A DNA stretch of 64,000 nucleotides from Chloroflexota bacterium (GTDB lineage Bacteria > Chloroflexota > Anaerolineae > Aggregatilineales > Phototrophicaceae): contig JAIUNI010000001.1 in assembly GCA_020161935.1 (NCBI GenBank), positions 372,001-436,000 on the forward strand. The letters run 5' to 3'. Of this stretch, positions 8,983 through 17,220 are shown in pieces; the stretch's first letter is position 1, and each line of letters opens with the position of its first letter. The notes below the pieces were generated by a model. It was not told the origin of the DNA and searched no databases. It saw only the letters and a program-made list of their open reading frames with translations. The position numbers and the translations under genes were made by a program.

Positions 8983-9012
8983 ATTATACTTTACTTGGCT
9001 AACCCCTTGCAA
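8983..9012 (-). promoter_or_regulatory. Probable promoter of the three-gene operon
   Basis: On the minus strand TTGCAA (9012-9007) and TATAAT (8988-8983) are 18 bp apart, about 70 bp upstream of the ATG at 8914. It lies back to back with the rpmH promoter. Confidence 0.5.
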
Positions 9013-9020
9013 GCGTTGGG

Positions 9021-9049
9021 TTGACCGCCGCATACCCGTAGTATATACT
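9021..9049 (+). promoter_or_regulatory. Promoter of the rpmH-rnpA-yidC cluster
   Basis: TTGACC (9021-9026) and TATACT (9044-9049) are 17 bp apart, an excellent housekeeping-type promoter. The start of transcription would be near 9056, about 40 bases before rpmH. Confidence 0.65.
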
Positions 9050-9096
9050 TACCCCTCAAATTGATTTTGATAGCATAATGATGAGGTATAAACCGC

Positions 9097-9273
9097 ATGT
9101 CAACCAAGCGGACATGGCAACCCAAAATCCGTCGTCGTAAGCGTGTACATGGCTTCCGCCAACGGATGCAAACCGGCAAGGGACGACAGGTTCTTTCCCG
9201 TCGCCGTCGTGTGGGCCGTCACTCGTTGAGCGTTACGCCCAACCATGTGAAGAAGGTCAACTGGAAAGCCTAA
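9097..9273 (+). CDS. rpmH: 50S ribosomal protein L34
   Basis: A 58-residue, strongly basic protein: [20 protein letters not shown] followed by [20 protein letters not shown]. This matches the L34 signature (KRTxQPxxxxRKRxHGFRxRMxTxxGRxVLxRRRxKGR). It is about a dozen residues longer than typical L34, with a C-terminal tail [21 protein letters not shown] upstream supplies the ribosome binding site. It is the first gene of the rpmH-rnpA-yidD-yidC-khpB order found in most bacteria. dnaA is not seen here. Confidence 0.95.
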   Translation: MSTKRTWQPKIRRRKRVHGFRQRMQTGKGRQVLSRRRRVGRHSLSVTPNHVKKVNWKA

Positions 9274-9284
9274 CTGACTGAACT

Positions 9285-9638
9285 ATGGAACGGCGCTTTC
9301 GACTTCGCCGCGCAGAGGACTTCGCTCGTCTCCGTCAATCTGGAAAGACTATCCAAAACCGTTATATATTGTTGAGTCATTCTTCAAATGGACTGGCACA
9401 CAATCGTTATGGATTAGTCACTTCAGGGCGGGTCGGTGGGGCTGTGGTGCGAAACCGAATGCGCCGTTTGCTGCGTGAAGTCATCCGCGCGTTGCAACCG
9501 CAGATGCGCGAGGGGCATGATGTTGTTCTGGTGGTGCGTACGCCGCTCACCCAGCAACCTTTTGACGGCATAGGTCGTATAGTGACTGATTTGTTTCGTC
9601 AAGCAGAGTTAATGATAAATGATAGTGGAAAGCAGTGA
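9285..9638 (+). CDS. rnpA: Ribonuclease P protein component
   Basis: A 117-residue basic protein starting 11 bp after rpmH. It shows the RnpA pattern: RFRLRRAEDFARLRQSGK at the N-terminus, GLVTSGRVGGAVVRNRMRR with the RNR-type RNA-binding motif, and DVVLVVRTPLTQQ later. It binds the RNase P RNA and helps mature the 5' ends of tRNAs. The RNase P RNA itself was looked for and not found in this window. Confidence 0.95.
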   Translation: MERRFRLRRAEDFARLRQSGKTIQNRYILLSHSSNGLAHNRYGLVTSGRVGGAVVRNRMRRLLREVIRALQPQMREGHDVVLVVRTPLTQQPFDGIGRIVTDLFRQAELMINDSGKQ

Positions 9639-9641
9639 AGG

Positions 9642-9863
9642 GTGAAATTCGTAGCATTAGCGTTGATTCGTTTTTACAAGCGCTTCATCTCCCCGCTTTT
9701 GCCGCCGTCCTGCATTTATGAACCGACCTGTTCCATGTATATGTACGAAGCAATAAACCGTTTCGGTGTCGTGCGTGGCGGTTGGATGGGTCTCAAACGC
9801 ATTGGTCGCTGTCACCCATTTCATACAGGCGGTTATGACCCTGTACCTGAGCTTGAGGAGTAA
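9642..9863 (+). CDS. yidD: Membrane protein insertion efficiency factor YidD
   Basis: 73 residues, from a GTG four bases after the rnpA stop codon. The family motif is present: [31 protein letters not shown] and [14 protein letters not shown], including the conserved Cys residues. It is a membrane-associated helper of YidC-dependent insertion. Its place between rnpA and yidC is typical. The acidic C-terminus ends just before the ribosome binding site of the lipoprotein gene. Confidence 0.93.
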   Translation: MKFVALALIRFYKRFISPLLPPSCIYEPTCSMYMYEAINRFGVVRGGWMGLKRIGRCHPFHTGGYDPVPELEE

Positions 9864-9867
9864 TGTG

Positions 9868-11079
9868 TTGAATATGCGCCAGTTTCTCGCGCGCCGTACA
9901 CTATGGGGCGCTCTTGTGTTGTTTGCGCTGGCAGTAGCAGCCTGCGGTCCTGCGCCACTCGGTACAGGTTGGCCGTCGGTTAGCCTGTTTAACAGCGTCT
10001 GTAACGGTACGACCTCTGAAAGTATCCTCGTTGCCTATACGGACCGTATCGTACAGGTGAACCCTGTTGACGGTAAAGCAGTTGTGCTCAAGAATGCGGA
10101 TTGCGAAAACCGTCCGCCCGATTCGGAAGGCAAACTGCGCGCGTGGGATTTCCGTCCATCCGGCAAGCAGTTTTACTCCGCCCCGGTGCCCTATGACGAT
10201 ACGACCATGCTGGCTATTGCCTACGATCAACATATTTACAAGATCGACAATACCTTAGCCCAAGCGAACGGTGAACCCACAGCGATTGATGGTATCACCG
10301 GACACTCCGTTACGGACTTGGTTGCGTCGGATGACCTCATCTACGTCGCGCTGAGTGCAAAAGATGTGGTTGCGCTTGACCGCGATACGCTCGATGTGAA
10401 GTGGAAATTCACCACCGAACATGGCGTGTGGGGCAAACCGCTGCTGCAAGACGGCACACTTTACTTCTCCTCGCTTGACCATCATCTATACGCGGTAGAT
10501 GCTGATAGCGGAAGCGAAAAGTGGAAGCTGGATATTGGCGGCGCGGCGACTTCTTCGCCTTTGTTCTACGAAGGTGAGTTGTATATTGGCAGCTTTGCCC
10601 GTGCCGTGTTTGAGATTTCGACCGATGGTCAAATCCTCAACCAGCAATCGACGGTTGATTGGGTTTGGAGTACGCCAGTTGTTGCAGACGGCATTCTCTA
10701 TGTTGCTGATTTGGGTGGCAGTGTATATGCTTTTGATACTGCCGAAAACTTGCAACCGGTGTGGCAGCAAAAGGTCGCTACTCGTGCCATCCGTGCCACG
10801 CCGTTGGTTGTCGGCGATGTGATTTTGGTCGCCTCGCGCGATCAAAAGCTGTATTGGCTCAACCGTGCCGATGGTACGTCGATTATTGAAGCCGATGGGA
10901 AGCCGTTGGTGCGCGAGTTGCAGGGCGAAATCCTTTCCGACATCTTGCTCATCGAGCCGGGAGAGGGTGTGGATATTCCCAAGCCGTATGTTGTTGTCGG
11001 TACGACCTCGACCAGCCAAATTCTAGTGGCTTATGCACTGGATAATGGCGAGTCGAAGTGGTCATACAGTTTCCAGTAA
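9868..11079 (+). CDS. PQQ-type beta-propeller lipoprotein inserted in the yidD-yidC cluster
   Basis: A lipoprotein of about 403 residues: a hydrophobic signal with lipobox LAVAACGP, then repeated beta-propeller blades. Blade-type motifs are VALDRDTLDVKWKF, LYFSSLDHHLYAVDADSG with SEKWKL, LYVADLGGSVYAFD and VAYALDNGESKWSY, the PQQ/BamB-like repeat. GAGGAG at 9855-9860 is best spaced for a TTG at 9868; GTG 9865 and ATG 9874 are alternatives giving almost the same protein. The position between yidD and yidC is uncommon and suggests a role in membrane or exported-protein assembly, by analogy with BamB. There is no outer-membrane Bam complex evidence here, so the analogy is weak. Confidence 0.8.
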   Translation: MNMRQFLARRTLWGALVLFALAVAACGPAPLGTGWPSVSLFNSVCNGTTSESILVAYTDRIVQVNPVDGKAVVLKNADCENRPPDSEGKLRAWDFRPSGKQFYSAPVPYDDTTMLAIAYDQHIYKIDNTLAQANGEPTAIDGITGHSVTDLVASDDLIYVALSAKDVVALDRDTLDVKWKFTTEHGVWGKPLLQDGTLYFSSLDHHLYAVDADSGSEKWKLDIGGAATSSPLFYEGELYIGSFARAVFEISTDGQILNQQSTVDWVWSTPVVADGILYVADLGGSVYAFDTAENLQPVWQQKVATRAIRATPLVVGDVILVASRDQKLYWLNRADGTSIIEADGKPLVRELQGEILSDILLIEPGEGVDIPKPYVVVGTTSTSQILVAYALDNGESKWSYSFQ

Positions 11080-11101
11080 GGACTGAGGGAGCGCTTTACC
11101 C

Positions 11102-12073
11102 ATGTGGGATATTATCCTTAACCCGTTTATCACGGTTTTGACCCTGCTTTACCAGTTGTTCAACAGCTCGGTGATTGCGATCATTCTGTTCACGGTTTTG
11201 ATCCGCTTGATTACCTTCCCGCTGACGGCACAGCAAACCCGTGCCTCAAAGGCGATGGCCGAGCTTCAACCGGAGTTGAAGAAGATTCAGGATAAGTACA
11301 AGAACGACCGCGAAAAGCTCTCGCAAGAGCAGATGCGTTTGTACCGCGAAAACGGTATTAACCCGTTGGGTGGTTGCTTGCCTCTCATTATTCAGCTCCC
11401 GATCTGGATTGGTCTGTACCAAGCGATTAACCACGCTTTGGCAGCGACCCCACTTCAACTGCTGGATTTGTCGGGGCGGTTCTTGATTACGGGACTTGAC
11501 CGGTTGGTTCCGCTGAATAACGTTTTCTTGGGCATGGACTTAACACAGTCACCATCCGCAAATCCGACTTATGCGCTGGTTTTCCCGGTGCTGGTGTTGA
11601 TTACCTCATATGTACAGTCGAAGATGATGACCCCTCCCGCTGCTCCGGCTGACCCTGATGGCCGCCCGAACCAAGCGGCTGCGATGACCCAATCAATGAC
11701 GACGATTATGCCCCTGATGATGGGTATGTTCTCGCTGTCATTTTCGGTCGGTTTGTCGGTGTACTTCATCGTATCCAACATTATGGGTATCGTGCAGTAC
11801 GCGATGGGCAACAAGGATAAGAAGTTTGACTGGCGTACGCTGCTGCCGTTCTCACCGTCGCCCCGTGGTGCCGCAAAGCCCGTGGTTGTACCCGTCGGCC
11901 CCGGTGGAAAGTCCACGTTGAAGGCCAAGCTGGAGGCTGAACGTGCCGTCGGCCTAAATTCCGGCACGACGATTACTGACGAAACAGCGTCAGAAACCAA
12001 AGCAGATGCCAAAACGAATGGCAAACAGGGCGATTCAAAGGTAAAGTCACCTAAAGCGAAGCCCGCTAAATAA
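11102..12073 (+). CDS. yidC: YidC/Oxa1 family membrane protein insertase
   Basis: 323 residues with the five-helix YidC/Oxa1 core and no large periplasmic domain, as in Gram-positive YidC. Helix 1 (about 22-40) carries the hydrophilic-groove Arg in TVLIRLITFPLTAQQTR. The coiled cytosolic loop ELQPELKKIQDKYKNDREK follows, then GGCLPLIIQLPIWIGLY and two late helices with MPLMMGMFSLSFSVGLSVYF. A basic, Pro/Lys-rich tail of about 70 residues ends the protein and may bind ribosomes. It inserts small membrane proteins alone or with SecYEG. Confidence 0.95.
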   Translation: MWDIILNPFITVLTLLYQLFNSSVIAIILFTVLIRLITFPLTAQQTRASKAMAELQPELKKIQDKYKNDREKLSQEQMRLYRENGINPLGGCLPLIIQLPIWIGLYQAINHALAATPLQLLDLSGRFLITGLDRLVPLNNVFLGMDLTQSPSANPTYALVFPVLVLITSYVQSKMMTPPAAPADPDGRPNQAAAMTQSMTTIMPLMMGMFSLSFSVGLSVYFIVSNIMGIVQYAMGNKDKKFDWRTLLPFSPSPRGAAKPVVVPVGPGGKSTLKAKLEAERAVGLNSGTTITDETASETKADAKTNGKQGDSKVKSPKAKPAK

Positions 12074-12128
12074 ATTGTTATACGGTTGCATGGCAGCCGT
12101 GATCTTGTTTGCAACAAGGATTTAATTC

Positions 12129-12959
12129 ATGAGTTCTGAACGCTCCATCGAAACGACGGGCGAAAGTGTCGAGGAAGCCATCAGCAAAGGATTGGCTGAA
12201 CTTGGTGGCGTGTCGCCCACGGACGTAATTGTCGAAGTGCTGGAAGAACCCAGTCGCGGTATGTTTGGTTTGGGCGCACGACCGGCCCGTGTGCGGTTGC
12301 AGTTGTTCCGCACGGCGGCAGCCTCTACGCCCGTGCCAACCCCCACTGCGGAAGTTGAAGAGGTGGATGCAGAACCTAGTGCGAAAGCATCCCAACCGTC
12401 GGATGAATCGTTTTCAGCCGAGGTTGATGAGGACGAAGGGGTTTCGCTGCTTGAGGAAATGCAGGAAATCACGGACGAGTCCTTAATGGATGAAGATGTT
12501 CGCGTGGCGAAGGTTGTGCTGGGGGAACTCCTCGAACGGATGCAAATCCTCCGCCCTGAAATTATCGTGCGCCGTGCGGTCAACTCCCGTGAAGGTGAAG
12601 GCGACCCGTGGCTACTCGATATTACCGGCCCGAACCTGAATTCGTTGATCGGTCGGCGCGGTGAAACCTTGAACGCGCTCCAATACATCACGCGATTGAT
12701 TTCCAGTCGCGAATTACAGCATCGCGCCAATATCGTCGTGGATGCTGCCGGATACAAGGCCAAGCGTTCCCGTATGCTGCATGACCTTGCGCTGCGGATG
12801 GCTGACCAAGCATCGCGTACCAAGCGTACCGTTGCTCTTGAGCCGATGCCGCCCTACGAACGTCGGATTGTGCATATGGCGCTGCGGAGCCGTAATGATG
12901 TGCAGACCAAGAGTGTGGGCGAGGGTAATTCCCGCAAAGTTACGATTGTCCCCCGGTAG
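12129..12959 (+). CDS. khpB: RNA-binding protein KhpB (Jag/SpoIIIJ-associated)
   Basis: 276 residues in the Jag layout. The N-terminal Jag domain (about 5-55) has SVEEAISKGLAELG and EEPSRGMFGLGARPARVR. An acidic linker follows. The KH domain (about 145-200) has NLNSLIGRRGETLNALQYI, its GxxG loop being GRRG. The R3H domain (about 205-270) ends LEPMPPYERRIVHMALR and VQTKSVGEGNSRKVTI. KhpB binds RNA with KhpA and affects cell-wall synthesis and division. The gene follows yidC by 55 bp, as in most Gram-positive genomes. Confidence 0.93.
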   Translation: MSSERSIETTGESVEEAISKGLAELGGVSPTDVIVEVLEEPSRGMFGLGARPARVRLQLFRTAAASTPVPTPTAEVEEVDAEPSAKASQPSDESFSAEVDEDEGVSLLEEMQEITDESLMDEDVRVAKVVLGELLERMQILRPEIIVRRAVNSREGEGDPWLLDITGPNLNSLIGRRGETLNALQYITRLISSRELQHRANIVVDAAGYKAKRSRMLHDLALRMADQASRTKRTVALEPMPPYERRIVHMALRSRNDVQTKSVGEGNSRKVTIVPR

Positions 12960-12967
12960 CTGCTGCC

Positions 12968-13825
12968 ATGAATGCCGCGCCGGACTACTTGCTCATTGGT
13001 CATGCAACGGCTGATTTGACCCCCGCCGGGCGCTTGCTCGGCGGGACTGTTTCTTACGCCGCCCGTGTTATTCACTCGTTTGGCTTGTCAGTCGGAGTAC
13101 TGACGAGTGCCGCGCCGGACGAACCTCTACTCGCCCAGCTTACCCCTTTTGTGAATGATCTGGTTGTATTACCGGCTTCCGATACCAGCACATTTGAGAA
13201 TATCTATGAGCCGACCGGTCGCATTCAGTATTTGCGGGCGGTTGCTTCTAAGATCACACCGGCTGATATTCCAGCGCATTGGCTCGCCGCTCCTCTGGTT
13301 CACCTTGCGCCGCTGACCGATGAGGTTGATCCGCAGATTGCCCACCAATTTAAAGACGCGACAGTGATGCTGACGCTGCAAGGTTGGCTGCGGAAGTGGG
13401 ACACAGACGGTCGTGTTCGGTTTAAGCGCTGGTTTGATGCCGATGTGTTGAATGACATCGACATCGTGGTATTTAGCGAAGAAGACATCGCCGAAGCGCC
13501 GGAACTCGAACAGGAGTTTGCGGGTGTCGTCCGGCATTTGTTCGTGACCCGTGCAGAAAAGGGCGGCACTTATTACCACACCGGCCAGCCGACGCGCTTT
13601 AGTACGCCGCAGGTTGAACTGGTGCATCCGACCGGAGCAGGGGATGTTTTCGCGGCAAGTTTACTCTCGGCGCTGCACGCGACTAATTATGATTTTAAGG
13701 CTGCTACACAGGTAGCGGCACGTTTAGCTGCTTATTCTGTTACCCGTGTTGGCTTAGACAGCGCCCCCGGGGCTGAGGAAGTCAAGGCGGCTCTCATTGA
13801 GGTCGGTAAAAATGCGGCTCATTGA
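12968..13825 (+). CDS. PfkB-family carbohydrate kinase
   Basis: A 285-residue ribokinase-fold protein. It has the N-terminal sugar-binding GG motif (LLGGTVSYAARV) and the C-terminal ATP and catalytic motif HPTGAGDVFAASLL, with GAGD forming the anion hole and Asp the base. The middle is shorter than in ribokinase and lacks a clear lid. The substrate (sugar or nucleoside) cannot be told. It starts 8 bp after khpB and overlaps the next gene by 14 bases, so it is probably transcribed with both. Confidence 0.82.
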   Translation: MNAAPDYLLIGHATADLTPAGRLLGGTVSYAARVIHSFGLSVGVLTSAAPDEPLLAQLTPFVNDLVVLPASDTSTFENIYEPTGRIQYLRAVASKITPADIPAHWLAAPLVHLAPLTDEVDPQIAHQFKDATVMLTLQGWLRKWDTDGRVRFKRWFDADVLNDIDIVVFSEEDIAEAPELEQEFAGVVRHLFVTRAEKGGTYYHTGQPTRFSTPQVELVHPTGAGDVFAASLLSALHATNYDFKAATQVAARLAAYSVTRVGLDSAPGAEEVKAALIEVGKNAAH

Positions 13826-15425
13826 TCGTGTTATTTACAATGCGAACATCATTACCTTAGATTCGCGTCAGCCACGCGCTTCGGCGATTGCTATCCGCGA
13901 CAATCGTATTTTCGCGGTTGGTTCGGATGACGATATGCTGTTACTCGCCAGTGCGGAGACGACACGGGAAAACGCTGGCGGGGCGACCATTATTCCCGGC
14001 TTGACGGATGCCCATATTCATTGGGAGCAGACCGCACGGGGGTTGCAGCAGGTCAACCTGTTTGAAGTGCCGCAGAAGTCAATCGCGGTTGAGCGGGTGG
14101 CGGCACGCGCGGCCACAACGCCAGCCGGCGAGTGGGTAACGGGATATGGCTGGTTCCAAGATATTTGGGACGGCGCGGCATTCCCCTCAGCAGCGGATTT
14201 GGATGCGATAACGCCAAATCATCCGGTATTCATGACCGCGAAAAGTTTCCATGCCGGTTGGGTAAACAGCTATGCGTTGCGGTTGGCGGGTATTACTGCT
14301 TCCACGCCCGACCCTGATGGTGGGCATATTGTCAAAGATGCTGATGGGAACCCGACTGGCTTACTGCTTGAGCTTTCCGCAATGGACTTGGTACGCGCCT
14401 ATATTCCGAAGTTCACACCGAGCCAAGTGGCTGACCAGATGAAATACGCGCAGGAATTGGCGCTGTCATACGGGCTGACAGGTATTCATGACTTTGATGA
14501 ACCTTCTGCATTGGTCGGGATACAAATCTTGCGCGAGCGCGGTGAACTCGGCCTACGGACACTGAAAAACATTAACAAGGATTGGCTTTCGGCTGCGCTC
14601 GACTCCGGTTTACGGGTTGGGTTTGGTGATGATTGGATACGTATCGGCGCGTTGAAGATGTTCGCGGATGGCGCACTTGGCCCGCATACGGCACTGATGA
14701 TCGACCCGTATATCGGTGAGCCGGAGAACTACGGCATCCGAACGATTGAGCCGGAAGAAATGACTGAATTGATGAGCCGTGCCAGCGCCGCCGGATTGCC
14801 ATCGACTGTTCACGCCATTGGTGACCGCGCGATCCATGACGTACTGGACGCGATAGAAATTGTTCGTGGACAAGAGGCGAAACGTGGTGAAGCACCATCG
14901 ACCCGTCGTCATCGTATCGAGCATGTGCAGGTTATTCACCCGAAGGACGTTCACCGTTTAGCCGAGTTGAAAGTGATCGCGTCGATGCAACCTCTGCACG
15001 CCACATCCGATATGCTAACCTCGGATAAGGTATGGGGTGATCGGTCGCGGTTGGCTTATAACCCGCGTGTTCAGCTCGATCAAGGGGTTATCTGCGCCTT
15101 TGGATCGGACTCGCCTGTCGAGCCATTTGACCCGTTTACCGGTATACACGCAGCCGTAACCCGCCAGCGGCCTGACGGTTCGCCGGGGCCGGACGGTTGG
15201 TACCCTGAAGCACGCCTGACCGTCGAAGAGACGCTGCACGGCTATACCACAGGGGCGGCGTACGCGGCGGGTATGGAAGACCGCTTGGGTAAATTGGCAC
15301 CGGGTTTCCTTGCTGACCTCGTGGTCATCAACCATGATCTCTATAACATCTTGCCAGCCGAGATCTTGAAAACCAAAGTACACGGTACGATGGTGGATGG
15401 TGTTTGGCGGCATGGCGGCCTTTAG
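13812..15425 (+). CDS. Amidohydrolase family 3 protein (YtcJ-like)
   Basis: The ATG at 13812 follows GAGGTCGG, giving 537 residues. The metal-dependent hydrolase fold is shown by NANIITLDSRQPRASAIAI at the N-terminal beta-sandwich, IPGLTDAHIHW with the His-x-His metal pair, TVHAIGDRAIHDVLDA, RHRIEHVQVI, and FGSDSPVEPFDPFTGIHAAV with the late metal Asp. Relatives act on N-acyl or cyclic amide bonds; the substrate is unknown. It overlaps the PfkB gene by 14 bases and converges on the DM13 gene, sharing 4 bases of the stop codons. Confidence 0.85.
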   Translation: MRLIDRVIYNANIITLDSRQPRASAIAIRDNRIFAVGSDDDMLLLASAETTRENAGGATIIPGLTDAHIHWEQTARGLQQVNLFEVPQKSIAVERVAARAATTPAGEWVTGYGWFQDIWDGAAFPSAADLDAITPNHPVFMTAKSFHAGWVNSYALRLAGITASTPDPDGGHIVKDADGNPTGLLLELSAMDLVRAYIPKFTPSQVADQMKYAQELALSYGLTGIHDFDEPSALVGIQILRERGELGLRTLKNINKDWLSAALDSGLRVGFGDDWIRIGALKMFADGALGPHTALMIDPYIGEPENYGIRTIEPEEMTELMSRASAAGLPSTVHAIGDRAIHDVLDAIEIVRGQEAKRGEAPSTRRHRIEHVQVIHPKDVHRLAELKVIASMQPLHATSDMLTSDKVWGDRSRLAYNPRVQLDQGVICAFGSDSPVEPFDPFTGIHAAVTRQRPDGSPGPDGWYPEARLTVEETLHGYTTGAAYAAGMEDRLGKLAPGFLADLVVINHDLYNILPAEILKTKVHGTMVDGVWRHGGL

Positions 15426-16063
15426 CTCAAGCGGAGTTCTGCCGTGCTGAAAATTACGTTATAGGGTTGAGAGTAAAGCACTAGACCGCGATAAGCACTT
15501 AAATCGACCTCGGTTGGCACGGGATAGTTTTGATTCCCGACGTTGGCTTGTATTGGCCCAAGGTCGATGTAATCCGTGCCGATGTCTTTGCTTTCCTCTG
15601 GCTTCGGATTGCGCGTCATGTAGAGATGCAAGTTCGGGGCGTTGGTCACTTTGAAGTTTTCCAAGCGCAAGATACGGGTGTTATCCGGCAGTTGATAAAT
15701 AGTGGCGGTTCCGGCTGCGGTATGGACAACATCAATTTCGGTGAATGTGCCACCGGCGACGACTGTTGGGTTGGTCATGGCTGGCATTCCCTGCTGCTCG
15801 GTGGGGATGATAATGTCTGGACTGGTGCCAGCCTGAGCCATGGCGACAGCCATCGTGACATCCACATCAAGCATATCGTCGTAGATTTCCCGTTGGTCAT
15901 CGGAAAGCAGCAAGAAGGCGTTTTGCTGTGCCGCGCTGAGGCCGGGGAACACATCAGTAACGACGGTACGCACAAAGAAGGGTCGCCATAACGGGAAGGT
16001 GAATACAACGGCGACTAGAAGGGTTCCGATGAAGATGATAAACGCACGAAGCCTGATATTCAT
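15422..16063 (-). CDS. Membrane-anchored DM13-domain protein
   Basis: The ATG at 16063 follows AGGAG by 9 bases, giving 213 residues. A membrane anchor lies at residues 5-25. An acidic helical region (about 40-90) follows, and the C-terminal 100 residues match the DM13 domain: GTFTEIDVVHTAAGTATIY, LRLENFKVTNAPNLHLYMT and GLVLYSQPYNVIFSTAEL. DM13 has been proposed as an electron-transfer or adhesion domain and is usually extracytoplasmic; the Cys found in some members is absent here. The gene stands between convergent and divergent neighbours without operon partners. Confidence 0.75.
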   Translation of the reverse strand: MNIRLRAFIIFIGTLLVAVVFTFPLWRPFFVRTVVTDVFPGLSAAQQNAFLLLSDDQREIYDDMLDVDVTMAVAMAQAGTSPDIIIPTEQQGMPAMTNPTVVAGGTFTEIDVVHTAAGTATIYQLPDNTRILRLENFKVTNAPNLHLYMTRNPKPEESKDIGTDYIDLGPIQANVGNQNYPVPTEVDLSAYRGLVLYSQPYNVIFSTAELRLS

Positions 16064-16140
16064 ATCAATAATCTCCTGACAACACACATTAATTTGCCCT
16101 GAGTGAATAGGCGCAATCGTTTCGACTTGATGCCACGACT

Positions 16141-16149
16141 TGCTATAAT
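16141..16149 (+). promoter_or_regulatory. Extended -10 promoter of tpx
   Basis: TGCTATAAT at 16141-16149 is an extended -10 element, 60 bp before the tpx start. The -35 region is poor, as is usual for this class. Confidence 0.5.
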
Positions 16150-16208
16150 TCCGCCAATCTACTTACAGGAAAATCTGAGACATATTGTAACGCTTTAAGG
16201 AGCCTGCG

Positions 16209-16721
16209 ATGGAAACGCGAGACGGTATGGCGATAGGAACACACGAGTTTGCGGTTGTTAATGACAAGCTGAAGGTTGGTGATGCCGCGCCGGATTTTAA
16301 GCTGACCGCGAATAATTGGACTCCCAAAACCCTCGCTGATTATACGGGCAAAGTCAAGATTTTGAGTATCGTTCCGTCGCTGGACACCCGTGTTTGTTCG
16401 GCGCAAACGCATCGTTTTAACCGCGAGGCTTCGGCGTTGAGCGAGCATATCGTTGTGCTGACGGTGAGCGCGGACTTGCCCTATGCTCAGAGCCGGTGGT
16501 GCGGGGTGGAAGGGGTTGACCGCGTGGTTACACTTTCTGACCACAAGGATATGAACTTTTCGAGCGGCTATGGGGTGCATGTTTCGGACTTGCGGATATG
16601 CCAGCGGGCGGCGTTTGTCGTCGACCAGCATAACGTGGTTCAGTACGCGGAATACGTGCCTAATATTGGTGATGAGATCAATTTTGATGCGGTTTTGGCG
16701 AAAGTCAAAAGTTTAGTTTAA
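16209..16721 (+). CDS. tpx: Thiol peroxidase
   Basis: 170 residues, thioredoxin fold of the atypical 2-Cys Tpx class. The peroxidatic Cys63 is in PSLDTRVCSAQT and the resolving Cys98 in DLPYAQSRWCGVEG, both at Tpx-specific positions. GDAAPDFKLTANNW gives the N-terminal peroxiredoxin signature. It reduces hydrogen peroxide and organic peroxides with electrons from thioredoxin in the cytosol. GGAG lies six bases upstream of the ATG. The following membrane-protein gene starts 15 bp after the stop and may be co-transcribed. Confidence 0.94.
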   Translation: METRDGMAIGTHEFAVVNDKLKVGDAAPDFKLTANNWTPKTLADYTGKVKILSIVPSLDTRVCSAQTHRFNREASALSEHIVVLTVSADLPYAQSRWCGVEGVDRVVTLSDHKDMNFSSGYGVHVSDLRICQRAAFVVDQHNVVQYAEYVPNIGDEINFDAVLAKVKSLV

Positions 16722-16736
16722 TTTTTGAGGGGGAAG

Positions 16737-17198
16737 ATGAAGAAGTTACTCGAAAGTTCGAAGTATTTGATGCTGATACTGGTGTTCGCGAGCTTCGTGG
16801 CGACCATCGCCTCGCTGGTTTGGAGCATCTACGAGACGGTTTACGTGGTTTACAACCTGTTTATCGAGTATAAGGGTGCGTCCAATACCATCACATCGCT
16901 GGCGCAGTTGATGGATATTTTCTTGCTGGTGGCGGTGTTGTATATTTTCACCGTTTCCATTTACGAGTTGTTCATCGGCGAACTGGATATGCCAGAATGG
17001 TTACAGATCCACAGCTTCGATGAACTCAAGACGCTGCTCAGTAACTTGGTGGTGTTGATCGGTGGCATCTCGTTCTTGAAGTACTTTCTGGAACGCAACG
17101 ACCCGACTTCGACCTTCTTTTATGGGGCGGCGATTGCAGTGGTTTCGTACGTTCTGATTTTGTATCGCAATCATGGGCATAGTGATAAGCCTCACTGA
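16737..17198 (+). CDS. YqhA/UPF0114-like membrane protein
   Basis: 153 residues from the ATG at 16737, which follows GAGGGGG. Four hydrophobic segments lie at about 8-30, 53-75, 95-112 and 125-143. ESSKYLMLILVFASFVATI, YELFIGELDMPEWLQIHS and FDELKTLLSNLVVLIG fit the UPF0114 (YqhA) pattern, whose members are inner-membrane proteins of unknown role. It lies between tpx and an aminopeptidase, all on the plus strand with short gaps. Confidence 0.7.
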   Translation: MKKLLESSKYLMLILVFASFVATIASLVWSIYETVYVVYNLFIEYKGASNTITSLAQLMDIFLLVAVLYIFTVSIYELFIGELDMPEWLQIHSFDELKTLLSNLVVLIGGISFLKYFLERNDPTSTFFYGAAIAVVSYVLILYRNHGHSDKPH

Positions 17199-17220
17199 TT
17201 GTCATGAAGGGTGGTAAAAG

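Noticed and set aside
8918..9096. Replication origin near rpmH
   Set aside because: rpmH often lies near dnaA and oriC, but no dnaA gene or TTATCCACA-type DnaA boxes are seen, only two divergent promoters.
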